64,000 nt of DNA, from NCBI RefSeq assembly GCF_003149515.1, contig NZ_CP029145.1, forward strand, positions 4,464,001 to 4,528,000, in the 5' to 3' direction. Below the pieces are notes generated by a model that saw only the letters and a program-made list of their open reading frames with translations, was not told the DNA's origin and made no database searches. This DNA comes from Hymenobacter nivis. GTDB taxonomy: Bacteria; Bacteroidota; Bacteroidia; Cytophagales; Hymenobacteraceae. A program made the position numbers and the translations under genes. This document shows, in pieces, positions 43,106 through 51,609 of the stretch. Numbering within the stretch: position 1 is the first letter of the stretch; the number at the start of each line of letters is the position of its first letter.

Positions 43106-43130
43106 AACTATTTTTGATAAGTCAATAGTT
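43106..43130. promoter_or_regulatory. Inverted repeat in the toxin-antitoxin promoter region
   Basis: AACTATT (43106-43112) and AATAGTT (43124-43130) separated by 11 bases, 20-44 bp upstream of the toxin start codon. A plausible binding site for the HigA-like repressor; no experimental support. Confidence 0.4.
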
Positions 43131-43295
43131 CACTTGGAAAAACTAGTTCAATTATGCAGCCCCAACCTTCCCCAGGGCCCTGGTAATTAACGCTAAGGCC
43201 TACATTGCCCCGGCCGTGGGCAACGGGGGCCAGCAGGTTGAAGCTCGCTAGAAATAGAGATAATGAGGGCCCCACTAACTAAACCGGCAAGGCGG

Positions 43296-43997
43296 TTACG
43301 CGACAGGTTTCACGTCTACTTTGCGGCTTTTACTGGCCACGCCGCGGCGCTTGTTGGCTTCGGCAAAGGCTTCGTAGAGTTCGGCCCAATGGAATTTTGG
43401 GTCCGGGTCGGTGCGCTGGCCTTTGAGTAGGGTTTCCATCAGGCGCAGGGCGGCGCTGAGGCGGCGCAACAGTTCGGGCAGGGCCAGCGAGGCGAGGCGC
43501 GGGGCTGCTTTGGCGCCGGTTTGGGCGTCACCGGCCGCGTCGAATGCGTCGGCTGCATCGGCTGGGGCTTGAATAACGGCGTCGGTGAGGCGGTAGTCGG
43601 CGCGCACCTTGGCGGGCAGGGCCTGCACGGCTTTCACCAGGTCGCGCACGTGGTTCACATCCTCGGTGGCCTCGCCGTAGCGCACGTCGGCGTAGGAGAG
43701 GCGGAAGGTTTGCTTCAGCCCAAGCTGGCCGGTGGCCAGGGCGTAGCCCACGGCACGGGCCGAGAGGGTGGCGGTAGCCAGGGCCATTTTTTCGCGGGCC
43801 GCTTCCTTGCCGGCGGTGCTGGCCGTGGTCAGGGTGTCCTGGGTGGATTGCTGGGCTTTGATGGCCGTTGCCAGTCCGGCGCGGGCGGCGTCGGCGGCGA
43901 GCAGCGGCGGGAAATCGTTTAGTTCGGCTTGGTAGGGGGCCACGGCCAGGCCCACGCGCTGGCCGCTCTCAAGGATAGAAGTCTCTCGGGTAGTCAT
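43296..43997 (-). CDS. Conserved hypothetical, helix-rich
   Basis: 233 residues, strongly helical by composition: long runs of Ala, Lys, Glu and Arg (GLATAIKAQQSTQDTLTTAS, AREKMALATATLSARAVGYA and YEAFAEANKRRGVASKSRKV). No signal peptide, membrane segment or known domain. It starts MTTRETSILESGQRVGLAVA at ATG 43997 and ends KVDVKPVA. GC and codon use fit the host. Possibly a structural or nucleoid-associated protein, but nothing here proves it. Monocistronic. Confidence 0.6.
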   Translation of the reverse strand: MTTRETSILESGQRVGLAVAPYQAELNDFPPLLAADAARAGLATAIKAQQSTQDTLTTASTAGKEAAREKMALATATLSARAVGYALATGQLGLKQTFRLSYADVRYGEATEDVNHVRDLVKAVQALPAKVRADYRLTDAVIQAPADAADAFDAAGDAQTGAKAAPRLASLALPELLRRLSAALRLMETLLKGQRTDPDPKFHWAELYEAFAEANKRRGVASKSRKVDVKPVA

Positions 43998-44010
43998 AAA
44001 AAATGGTTGG

Positions 44011-44298
44011 ATGAAGAATTATGAAGCTGAAATGTACTTGGTCCTAAGCCAGGTGGCGCGTTGCAGGCACGTTTGTTCGGCACTTTCCCCATTTAAAACG
44101 ACTCTGACAGCAAACAAAGGCCTTTTGAAGGCTAAATATTTGTGTGAAGTAGTCCGAGGCACGTGCAAGCAGGTCGGAGAAAGGCGCGGGCGGGCTCGCG
44201 GCGCGTGCGAGCAGGCCCGTGGTGCGTGCGAGCCAGCTGTTGGCGTATGCGAGCAAGTCTGGGGCACGTGCAAGTCCGTTCGCAATGCCCATAAGTAA
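44011..44298 (+). CDS. Uncertain open frame containing a 21-bp tandem repeat
   Basis: 95 codons. The second half is encoded by the tandem array and shows a 7-residue period with Cys (GTCKQVGERRGRARGACEQA, RGACEPAVGVCEQVWGTCKS). The first half (MKNYEAEMYLVLSQVARCRH) is unremarkable. The opposite strand is also open across the array, so openness is not good evidence. No signal peptide. Possibly a leader or nothing. Confidence 0.2.
   Translation: MKNYEAEMYLVLSQVARCRHVCSALSPFKTTLTANKGLLKAKYLCEVVRGTCKQVGERRGRARGACEQARGACEPAVGVCEQVWGTCKSVRNAHK
44159..44284. repeat. 21-bp tandem repeat array, six units
   Basis: Units start at 44159, 44180, 44201, 44222, 44243 and 44264, each reading roughly GCGCGTGCGAGCAGGCCCGTG. 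The second unit is degenerate. The exact 21-base period keeps every reading frame in register over the array. It lies in the 409-base gap upstream of the esterase gene. Confidence 0.75.
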
Positions 44299-44406
44299 GT
44301 TCGTGGCGGGCGTAAGCGGCCGCGCCGCGCGCGCTGGCCCGCCGTGCTACCTTCGCCACTGCCGCGCCCGGGGGCCCTCCCCGCGGCGGCGTCCGCCCGC
44401 TTCACC

Positions 44407-45519
44407 ATGAAAATGCTCAACAAATACGTACTCCTCGCTTTCTGCGGCCTGGGCCTGAGTGCCGCGCCCGCCGCCGTGGCCGCAAAAGGCGGCAATATCT
44501 TGCCGGCCAAAGGGTTGACCGCCTACGGCCGCTACCGCCTCACCGAGGCCAAGCAGCTGGAGCTTATCAGCTCGGCGGTGCACTTCGGGTTCAGTTTCGA
44601 GGGTACGCAGTGCGAAATCTTTGCGTCCCTGCCGGGTGCTGATGACCACAACTACCTGCAATACGAGCTGGACGGCGTGTACCAGCGCCGCCTGCGCATC
44701 GATGGCAGCTCGAAAAGCCCGCTGGTGCTCACGGCCCCCGGCCCGGGCCGGCACACGGTGTGGGTGTATAAGGCCACCGAGGCCCACACGGGGCCCATCT
44801 TCGTCCAGAAAATAACGGGCAAGCAGCTGAAAGCCCTGCGCGAGCCGGCCGCGCCGCTCATCGAATTCATCGGCAACAGCATCACCTGCGGCGCGGCCAT
44901 GGACGCCTCGGAAGTGCCCTGCGGCACTGGCGCCTACCACGACCAGCACAATGCTTACCAGGCCTACGGCCCCCGGGTGGCCCGGGCCTTGAAAACGCGC
45001 TTCGTGCTGAGCAGCGTGAGCGGCATCGGCGCCTACCGCAACTGGAATAGCGACGGGCCCACCATGCCCCAGGTGTACGAAAAAACGGATTTTCAGGAAG
45101 CCAGCCCGCAGCGCTGGGACTTCAGCACCTTCACGCCCAAAGTTGTCAGTATTGCGCTGGGCACCAACGACTTCAGCAACGGTGACGGCAAGCGCCCGCG
45201 CCTGCCTTTCGACAGTGCCCAGTTCGTGGGCCGCTACCTTGACTTGGTGACGCTGGTGAAAGCGAAGTACCCCAAGGCTCGCATTGCCCTGCTCAGCAGC
45301 CCGATGGTCAACGGCCAAAACCGCACGAAGCTGCAAAACTGCCTGACGGCCATCAAAACCAACACCGACGCCGCCCACCCCGCCGACCAGCCCGTAGCCC
45401 TGTTCTTCTTTCAGCCCATGCAGCCCCGCGGCTGCGGCGGCCACCCCAACGTGGAAGACCACGCCATCATGGCCAAGGAATTGGAGCCCTTCTTCCGCCC
45501 ACTGGTAGCGGGGAAGTAG
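44407..45519 (+). CDS. CE2-like SGNH esterase, exported
   Basis: 370 residues, exported (signal peptide KMLNKYVLLAFCGLGLSAAP, then AAVAAKG). The N-terminal half is a beta-sandwich (FGFSFEGTQCEIFASLPGAD, then DHNYLQYELDGVY), the second half an SGNH hydrolase: EFIGNSITCGAAMD (block I with Ser), the VSIALGTNDFSNGDG block with GxND, and HPNVEDHAIMAKELE with the catalytic His and nearby Asp. This two-domain order is that of carbohydrate esterase family 2 acetyl-xylan/glucomannan deacetylases. Start ATG 44407. The substrate is probably an acetylated plant polysaccharide, inferred only from the family. Confidence 0.85.
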   Translation: MKMLNKYVLLAFCGLGLSAAPAAVAAKGGNILPAKGLTAYGRYRLTEAKQLELISSAVHFGFSFEGTQCEIFASLPGADDHNYLQYELDGVYQRRLRIDGSSKSPLVLTAPGPGRHTVWVYKATEAHTGPIFVQKITGKQLKALREPAAPLIEFIGNSITCGAAMDASEVPCGTGAYHDQHNAYQAYGPRVARALKTRFVLSSVSGIGAYRNWNSDGPTMPQVYEKTDFQEASPQRWDFSTFTPKVVSIALGTNDFSNGDGKRPRLPFDSAQFVGRYLDLVTLVKAKYPKARIALLSSPMVNGQNRTKLQNCLTAIKTNTDAAHPADQPVALFFFQPMQPRGCGGHPNVEDHAIMAKELEPFFRPLVAGK

Positions 45520-45562
45520 GTTCTGTAGGAAATCAAAAGAGATAAGAGGGCCCCAGAGGCCA

Positions 45563-45746
45563 AACTGGCGCGAGTTTAGCGCAGCGTAACTCGTGCCTGA
45601 TATGGGTGGAGGTGTGCCTGCACTACCGCGCCAGCGGCAAGCTGGTGCTGGCTAGTAGCAAGTCGTGCAAACCATTTGCTCTATGCGGGGCGTGGCCTCG
45701 CCCAAAGGCCAAGTACGAGTTACGTTGCGCCAAACCCGCGCTAGTT
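45563..45746. repeat. 184-bp inverted-repeat element before the ABC transporter gene
   Basis: Arms 45563-45594 and 45715-45746 are reverse complements at about 28 of 32 positions (core GCGCAGCGTAACTCGT / ACGAGTTACGTTGCGC). The spacer is GC-rich with its own palindrome. It occupies most of the 308-base gap between the esterase and ABC transporter genes. Confidence 0.75.
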
Positions 45747-45827
45747 TTAACAGTACAGTCTGCGGCCGCTCCCTGCCAAAACGGCGGCCCCCCGCCTTCC
45801 GGCCCCAACCTTGCCCGGGGCCCGGTA

Positions 45828-47711
45828 ATGCTTGACTTTCTGAAAAATATCTCCGCCAAAAAACCGAACAGGGGCCGGGACCCTGAAAAGCCCGCCGTGA
45901 GCGTGCGCGAGCGGGTGGGGGCCCTGCGCCACCTGCCGGCTTTCCTCAAACTCGTCTGGCACACCAGCCCGGCCCTGACCGTGGGCAACGTGCTGCTGCG
46001 CCTGCTGCGGGCCGCCCTGCCGCTGGCTACGCTCTACGTGGGTAAGCTCATCCTCGACGATGTGGTGCAACTCACGCGGCTGCCCGCCGCCGACCGGGCC
46101 CTGGGGCCCGTGGGGGTCTTGGTGGCGCTGGAGTTTGGCCTGGTGCTGCTGGCCGATGCCTCGGGCCGCGCCGTGGCCCTGCTCGATTCGCTGCTCGGCG
46201 ACCTGTTTGCCAACGCCTCGTCCATCCGCCTCATGGAGCACGCCGCCGAGCTGGATTTAGACCAGTTCGAGGACAGCGCCTTCTACGACAAGCTGGAGCG
46301 GGCGCGCCGCCAAACCCTGTCGCGCTCGGTGCTGATGAGCCAGGTGCTGGCCCAGGGCCAGGACGCCGTGACGCTCGTGCTGCTGGCCGCCGGGCTGGTG
46401 GCCTTCCAGCCGTGGCTGCTGGGGCTGCTGCTGCTGGCCGTGGTGCCGGCCTTCCTCGGCGAGAGCCACTTCAACGAGCGCAGCTACTCGCTGAGCCACT
46501 CCTGGACGCCCGAGCGCCGCGAGCTGGACTACCTGCGCCAAACCGGGGCCTCCGACGAAACGGCCAAGGAAGTGAAAATCTTTGGCCTCTCCGACTTCCT
46601 CGTGGACCGTTTCCGTACGCTGTCCGACAAGTTTTACAGTCAGAATAAGGCCTTGGCGCTGCGGCGGGCGGGGTGGGGTACGGTGTTCGCGGCGGTGGGC
46701 GCGGCCGGCTACTACGGGGCCTATGTCTACATTTTGGCGCGGGCCGTGGCCGGGCAAATCTCCATCGGCCAGCTTGCCTTTCTGGCCGGTTCGTTTGCGC
46801 GGCTGCGGGGCCTGCTCGAAGGCATTCTGAGCCGCTTCAGCTCGGTGGCCGACGGGGCCTTGTACTTGCAGGATTTCTTTGATTTCTTTGCCCTGCGGCC
46901 GAAAATCACGCGGCAGGCGGTGGGCGTCGAAACGGCCCGGCCGTTCCCGCGCCCCATCCAGCAGGGGTTTCAGTTTGAAAACGTCGGGTTTCAGTACAAG
47001 AATGGTACAAAATGGGCTATTCGTAACCTCTCATTCGCGTTGCGGGCCGGCGAAAAGCTGGCGCTGGTGGGCGAAAACGGGGCCGGCAAAACCACGCTCG
47101 TCAAGCTCCTGGCTCGCCTCTACGACCCCGCGGAGGGCCGCATCCTGCTCGACGGCCACGACCTGCGCGAGTACGACCCCGCCGAGCTGCGCCAGGAAAT
47201 TGGCGTCATCTTCCAGGATTTTGTGCGCTTTCAGCTGCCGGCGGGCCAAAACCTGGCCGTGGGCCGCATCGACCAGCGCCACAACCAGCCCCGCATCGAA
47301 ACCGCCGCCCACCAGAGCCTCGCCGACTCGGTGATTGCCAAGCTGCCCGGCGGCTACGACCAGATGATTGGTCGCCGCTTCAGCGGCGGCGTGGACCTGA
47401 GCGGCGGCGAGTGGCAGAAAATTGCCCTTGGCCGCGCCTACATGCGCGACGCTCAGCTCCTGATCCTCGACGAGCCCACCGCCGCCCTCGACGCTCGCGC
47501 CGAGTTCGAAGTCTTTGAGCGCTTCAAGGAACTCACCCAAGGCAAAACCGCCGTCCTCATTAGCCACCGCTTCAGCACCGTGCGCATGGCCGACCGCATC
47601 CTGGTCATCGAAAACGGCCAATTTGTGGAAATCGGCTCCCACGAAGAGCTGCTGGCCAAGGGCGGCCGCTACGCCGAGCTGTTTGCGCTACAAGCCGCTG
47701 GCTACCGCTAG
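45828..47711 (+). CDS. ABC exporter, fused permease and ATPase
   Basis: 627 residues of the ABCB/MsbA-like half-exporter type. The first 330 residues hold the membrane domain (about six segments, e.g. LVLLAAGLVAFQPWLLGLLL), and the ATPase domain follows: Walker A GENGAGKTTLVKLLARLYDP, the Q loop in IFQDFVRFQLPAGQNLAVGR, the signature LSGGEWQKIALGRA, Walker B AQLLILDEPTAALDA and the switch ISHRF. The start ATG 45828 (MLDFLKNISAKKPNRGRD) is used because the in-frame region upstream is repeat DNA. It works as a dimer; the substrate is unknown (lipid, peptide or drug). Confidence 0.93.
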   Translation: MLDFLKNISAKKPNRGRDPEKPAVSVRERVGALRHLPAFLKLVWHTSPALTVGNVLLRLLRAALPLATLYVGKLILDDVVQLTRLPAADRALGPVGVLVALEFGLVLLADASGRAVALLDSLLGDLFANASSIRLMEHAAELDLDQFEDSAFYDKLERARRQTLSRSVLMSQVLAQGQDAVTLVLLAAGLVAFQPWLLGLLLLAVVPAFLGESHFNERSYSLSHSWTPERRELDYLRQTGASDETAKEVKIFGLSDFLVDRFRTLSDKFYSQNKALALRRAGWGTVFAAVGAAGYYGAYVYILARAVAGQISIGQLAFLAGSFARLRGLLEGILSRFSSVADGALYLQDFFDFFALRPKITRQAVGVETARPFPRPIQQGFQFENVGFQYKNGTKWAIRNLSFALRAGEKLALVGENGAGKTTLVKLLARLYDPAEGRILLDGHDLREYDPAELRQEIGVIFQDFVRFQLPAGQNLAVGRIDQRHNQPRIETAAHQSLADSVIAKLPGGYDQMIGRRFSGGVDLSGGEWQKIALGRAYMRDAQLLILDEPTAALDARAEFEVFERFKELTQGKTAVLISHRFSTVRMADRILVIENGQFVEIGSHEELLAKGGRYAELFALQAAGYR

Positions 47712-47837
47712 CGCCCCCAGCGGTGTTGCATTCTGGTTGCTTTGGTCCTTACATTAATAAAAAATAAGTCGTCATGCTTATCTATCAGCACGACGGCCGG
47801 GGGCATCTTTGCTTTCAAGCGAATACTTGATTACCGC

Positions 47838-48758
47838 ATGGCATCTTCTAAAACGGCGCTTTACACCGCGCTGGTAGCAAACCTGGGCATTGCAGCCACC
47901 AAGTTCGTGGCCGCCGGCATCACGGGCAGCTCGGCCATGCTTTCCGAGGGCATTCACTCGCTCGTTGATACCGGCAACGAGTTGCTGCTGCTGCTGGGCC
48001 TGCGCCGTAGCCAGCGCCCGCCCGACGAGCACCGGCCCTTCGGCTACGGCCGCGAGCAGTATTTCTGGTCGTATGTGGTGGCGCTACTGATTTTCGCGGT
48101 CGGCGGGGGCCTGTCCTTCTACGAAGGCGTAGCGCACCTGCGGCACCCCGAGCTGATGAAGGACCCGTTTTGGAACTACATCGTGCTGGGCGTGGCGTTT
48201 GTGCTCGACGGCTACTCGCTGCGCACCGCCTGGCGGGCCTTCAACACGCAACGGGGCCCTCTGCCGTTTTGGGTGGCCCTGAAAAGCAGCAAGGACGCCG
48301 CTACGTTCACGGTGCTGTTTGAGGATGCTTCCGACGTACTGGGCCTGACCATCGCTTTTCTGGGCGTGTTCCTGGGCCACACCCTGCACAACCCGTACTT
48401 CGACGGCGGGGCGTCCGTCCTCATCGGGCTGCTGCTGATGGGCGTAGCCGGGGCCCTGGCCGCCCAAAGCAAGAGCCTGCTGCTGGGCGAAGGCGTGGAC
48501 GCCACCACCCGCCGCCGCCTTGTGGCCCTCACCGAAGCCGACGCGGCCGTGGCGAAGGCCATGCGCATCGCCACCATCTACCTGGGCCCCGAGGAAATCA
48601 CGCTGGTGCAGGGCGTCGCCTTCCGCCCCGACCTAACGACGGCCGCCATCACCGAGGCCATCGGGCGCATCCACGCCGCCATCAAGCAAGAATTCCCCGC
48701 CGTGAAGCACGCCTACATGCAGCCCGTGGCCCTGGCCGAAACCGGCGCGGCGGCCTAG
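47838..48758 (+). CDS. Cation diffusion facilitator family transporter
   Basis: 306 residues, inner-membrane divalent-cation/proton antiporter. SSAMLSEGIHSLVDTGNELL carries the Ser/His/Asp motif in segment II, and TVLFEDASDVLGLTIAFLGV the aspartates of segment V. GGASVLIGLLLMGVAGALA is followed by the cytoplasmic metal-binding domain (EADAAVAKAMRIATIYLGPE to VKHAYMQPV). Zn, Fe or Co export is typical of the family. Start ATG 47838 (MASSKTALYTALVANLG); an in-frame upstream extension is not supported. Independent of the ABC gene 126 bases before it. Confidence 0.92.
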   Translation: MASSKTALYTALVANLGIAATKFVAAGITGSSAMLSEGIHSLVDTGNELLLLLGLRRSQRPPDEHRPFGYGREQYFWSYVVALLIFAVGGGLSFYEGVAHLRHPELMKDPFWNYIVLGVAFVLDGYSLRTAWRAFNTQRGPLPFWVALKSSKDAATFTVLFEDASDVLGLTIAFLGVFLGHTLHNPYFDGGASVLIGLLLMGVAGALAAQSKSLLLGEGVDATTRRRLVALTEADAAVAKAMRIATIYLGPEEITLVQGVAFRPDLTTAAITEAIGRIHAAIKQEFPAVKHAYMQPVALAETGAAA

Positions 48759-49044
48759 CCGCGGCGCCGGTTTCGGTGAGAAAAACCGGCCGGCCGGCAA
48801 ATAAAATGCCGCCAGGGCCCCCGGATGCGGGCAGGGGTAGGCACGGCGCGGCCTGCCGGGCCCCGTGGGCTTCGCGGATAAAGCTAAAAAAGGGCACCCG
48901 GGGCCTCAAAAAGGCGGCTGGGGTCCCGGGTGAGCGGCTGGAGGTAGCGCGTGCATTATGAATGCGTTACGCCCGCTGCGGCGCGTGGAAATTGGGGGAG
49001 GTTTTGTAACTTGGAAGTCCAATCTTCATTTCCTACCATTTGTA

Positions 49045-49689
49045 ATGAAAATTACCCTTGCTTTTTGGCTAGGCTGCCTGCTGGCGGCTGGCTTGCTACC
49101 GGGCTGCATTGCGGGCCGCGAGGCCCGCGTCGAGTCCGACTACAGCTACGGTGGTCGATTCCGGCGCTACCGCTCCTACAGTTTCATCACCGGCACGGGC
49201 CTGGCCGCCGACACCAGCCACCTGGGCGAAACCCTGCGCGACGCCATCCGGCAGCGCCTGCGCAGCCAGGGCTACCGCCCGGCCCGCGGTACCAACCGCC
49301 CCGACCTGCTGGTGAGCTTCCGCATTTTTGAGGGCGACATGCACTTCCACGGCTTCAACCAGGAAGAGCTGACCACGTGGGTGAAAAATAACGATGCCGA
49401 GAGTGATGAAACCCCCGACGAGCAGCGCCACGTGTACCAGCCCGTGCGCCTGCTGCTGGCCGAGGGTACGCTGCTCGTCACCCTCATCGACGCTCGCAGT
49501 AACCGCGCCGTCTGGAACGGCTACGCCTCGGGTGTGACGGTGCCCGAGGGCCTGCGCGGCGAAGTGGTGCTGGTGCGCTCGGTGCGCTCTATTTTCGACC
49601 GCTACCGCATTTTCACCGAGAACTACTTCCAGGGCGGCAATGTGGACGGCTCGGCCAACGGCGGCGAGGCCGACGGCGAGAAGCCGTAG
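49045..49689 (+). CDS. DUF4136 lipoprotein
   Basis: 214 residues. Signal peptide with lipobox (FWLGCLLAAGLLPGC, acylated Cys near residue 20). The mature part matches the DUF4136 pattern: SDYSYGGRFRRYRSYSFITG, LRDAIRQRLRSQGYRPARGT, NRPDLLVSFRIFEGDM and LLAEGTLLVTLIDARSNRAV with WNGYASG. The family is outer-membrane or periplasmic and of unknown function. TACCATTTG near 49036 may be a -7 box, and the start ATG 49045 is the only one that gives the signal peptide. A 48759-49044 spacer has no gene. Confidence 0.82.
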   Translation: MKITLAFWLGCLLAAGLLPGCIAGREARVESDYSYGGRFRRYRSYSFITGTGLAADTSHLGETLRDAIRQRLRSQGYRPARGTNRPDLLVSFRIFEGDMHFHGFNQEELTTWVKNNDAESDETPDEQRHVYQPVRLLLAEGTLLVTLIDARSNRAVWNGYASGVTVPEGLRGEVVLVRSVRSIFDRYRIFTENYFQGGNVDGSANGGEADGEKP

Positions 49690-49691
49690 CG

Positions 49692-50660
49692 CTACGGGCC
49701 GGCCTCTGGGGCTGCGTTGCGCACCGTAATCAGCTCCGCCGCCACGCTGACGGCGATTTCCTCGGGCGTGCGGCTGTTAATTATTACCCTAGTGGGACCC
49801 CGCAGCCGGATCAACTCGGCGGTCGGAAAGCCTTCGGCTTGCAGCACGCGGCGTAGCTCAGCCACCTTGGCGGCGCTGCCCATCACGCCCAGGTAGGCGC
49901 CGGGGCGGTCTAGTAGCTAGCGCAGGGCCACGGCGCCGATGCGGTAGCCCACGGTCTCACTACCACGTAGCGGCGGGGCCCCGGGGGCACGGTGGCGGCC
50001 AGCGCCTCGTAGCTGCCCAGCACGTGGCGGTGGTGGGCGTCGTCGTTGGCGGCCAGCATGGGTAGGTTGGGGCGGTTGTCGAGCACGGTAATCTCGAAGT
50101 CCAGGGCCCCGGCGGCGCGTACCAGGGCCCTGCTCACGTGCCCGCCGCTCACGATAGTGAGCTGGTCGTGGAAACCCAGTTGCTCACAGTAGCGCCACTG
50201 GGGCCCCGGCCGGCAGTCATAGAACGCGGCCGGGGCCCCAGCCAGCACCCGCAGGCCGCCTGTTTCGCTCAGCTCAAAAGCCCTACTACCCAAGGCTCCC
50301 AGGGCCGTTGCAGCGACATCCTGCAAACCGGCGGGGCTGAAGGGCCACAGTAGTACCTCCTGCTCGCCCGAGCACATCATGCCCGAGCGGCCGGCTGGGG
50401 CCCCAGCCGGTGCACCTGGGGGCGTAGCAGCGGCGCGGCGTCGCCGGCCAGCAGGCGCTGGCGGGCTAGCCCCACCCACTTGCGCTCCATGATGCCGCCG
50501 CCGATGGAGTCGGCCGTGGCCGTCACGGCCATTTTGAAACCCTGGCAGTTGGGGCTGCTGTCTTCGCTGCGCACCATGCACAGCAGCGCCGCCGGCTGGC
50601 CGGTCCGTAAGGCAGCGGCCCCAGGGCCCAAGCAGGTAAGTCGTGGGGATGGGCAGGCAT
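49692..50660 (-). pseudogene. xdhC-type xanthine dehydrogenase accessory gene, degraded
   Basis: Three separate frames read as one XdhC/CoxF protein: AALRTGQPAALLCMVRSEDS with FKMAVTATADSIGGGIMERK (N terminus), SGGHVSRALVRAAGALDFEI then RPNLPMLAANDDAHHR in a second frame, and GVMGSAAKVAELRRVLQAEG plus NSRTPEEIAVSVAAELITV in the first again. At least two frameshifts and a TAG (about 49915, CAG in relatives) separate them. XdhC inserts the sulfurated molybdenum cofactor into xanthine dehydrogenase; no xdhA/xdhB gene is present in this window. First element of the decaying purine cluster. The minus-strand orientation is opposite to allB and allC. Confidence 0.8.
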
Positions 50661-50687
50661 TATTTGGTTGACCTATAGGTGATATTA

Positions 50688-50786
50688 GAACGTCATGCTG
50701 AGCGCAGCCGAAGCATCTCTTCTTCTCACCATATCAATTGATTAGTGCTGCGGGAGAGAGGCTTCGGCTACGCTCAGCATGATGTT
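50688..50786. repeat. REP-like palindrome, family A copy 4
   Basis: GAACGTCATGCTGAGCGCAGC and the complement GCGCTCAGCATGATGTTC flank a 99-bp unit with inner GAGAGAGGCTTCGGCTA. It separates the xdhC remnant from the uricase/allantoinase remnant. Confidence 0.85.
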
Positions 50787-50835
50787 CACAACGTTATATC
50801 CTGTCTTGCAGTTATTTAATCCCGTACCACTACTC

Positions 50836-50925
50836 TCATACCACCGTGCCGTTAATGTAGTCGAATGGCGCGCCGGTGGCCACGAATACCCCGTTGGTGT
50901 TGGGCTGGCCGAAGGGCTCCAGGTT
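50836..50925 (-). pseudogene. Uricase C-terminal remnant
   Basis: 29 codons ending at TGA 50836: NLEPFGQPNTNGVFVATGAP then FDYINGTVV. This matches the C terminus of cofactor-independent urate oxidases (typical DLxPFGxxNxNEVFVATDxPFG then xIxGTV). The upstream part of the gene is missing; sequence stops abruptly at 50923-50925, where the allB remnant begins on the other strand. Uricase makes 5-hydroxyisourate, the substrate of UraH. Confidence 0.6.
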
Positions 50926-51538
50926 GATTGCCATTGCCGAAGCCAAAGCCCGGGGCCTGCCCCTGACCGTGGAAACCGGCTAGTATTACTTATTTTCCAA
51001 CGCCGAGGACATCGCCGCCGGCCAGACGCAGTTCAAGTGCGCGCCGCCCATTCGCGCGCGGGCCAACAACGAGCAGCTGTTGGGGGCCTGCAAAGCGGGC
51101 TCATTGACTTCGTGGCCACCGACCACTCGCCCGCCCCGCCTGACCTGAAGCAGCCGGCCAGCGGCGATTTTGCTAGTGCCTGAGGCGGCATTGCCTCGCT
51201 CCAGCTGGTCCTATCCGTGCTCTGAACGGCGGCTAAAGCACGCGGGGCCACGCCGTCCGACCTGGCCCGCTGGCTCAGTGCCAACCCCGCCCGGCTCATC
51301 GGCCAGGCGCACCGCAAAGGCCAGATTGCCAGCAGCTACGACGCCGCCCTGCTGGTGCTGGCCGCCGATGCGTAGTTCACCGTAACCGAGGTGCTGTTGC
51401 ACCACCGCCACAAGGTTTCGCCTTATCTGGGCCGCGCACTGACGGGCGTGGTCACGCACGCGTTCCTGGCCGGCGAGGAAGTATTCCGCCACCCCGATTT
51501 CCTGCACCTCAACCGGGGGCAATTACTGAGCCGCTAGG
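50924..51538 (+). pseudogene. Allantoinase 3' remnant
   Basis: From 50924: LIAIAEAKARGLPLTVETG, stop, YYLFSNAEDIAAGQTQFKCA, PPIRARANNEQL, then (after a frame change near 51085) GGLQSGLIDFVATDHSPAPP, DLKQPASGDFASA, stop, GGIASLQLVLSVL, stop, RARGATPSDLARWLSANPAR, then ADA, stop, FTVTEVLLHHRHKVSPYLGR and ALTGVVTHAFLAGEEVF. This is the C-terminal half of an allantoinase (AllB): DHSPxP carries the metal Asp and HHRHKxxPYxGR the family end. Four stops (two of TGG type), at least one frameshift, and no N-terminal half, lost in the deletion at 50924. Allantoinase opens allantoin to allantoate, the substrate of the next gene. Confidence 0.85.
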
Positions 51539-51609
51539 GCCCCATATTTACGTCCCGTTGGGTGAAGGCGCGATATTTCGCGTCTCTACGAGTAATAATA
51601 CTTTCTCAA

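Noticed and set aside
44019..44510. Minus-strand open frame across the 21-bp repeat array
   Set aside because: Forced open by the repeat in every frame; it runs into the esterase coding region antisense.
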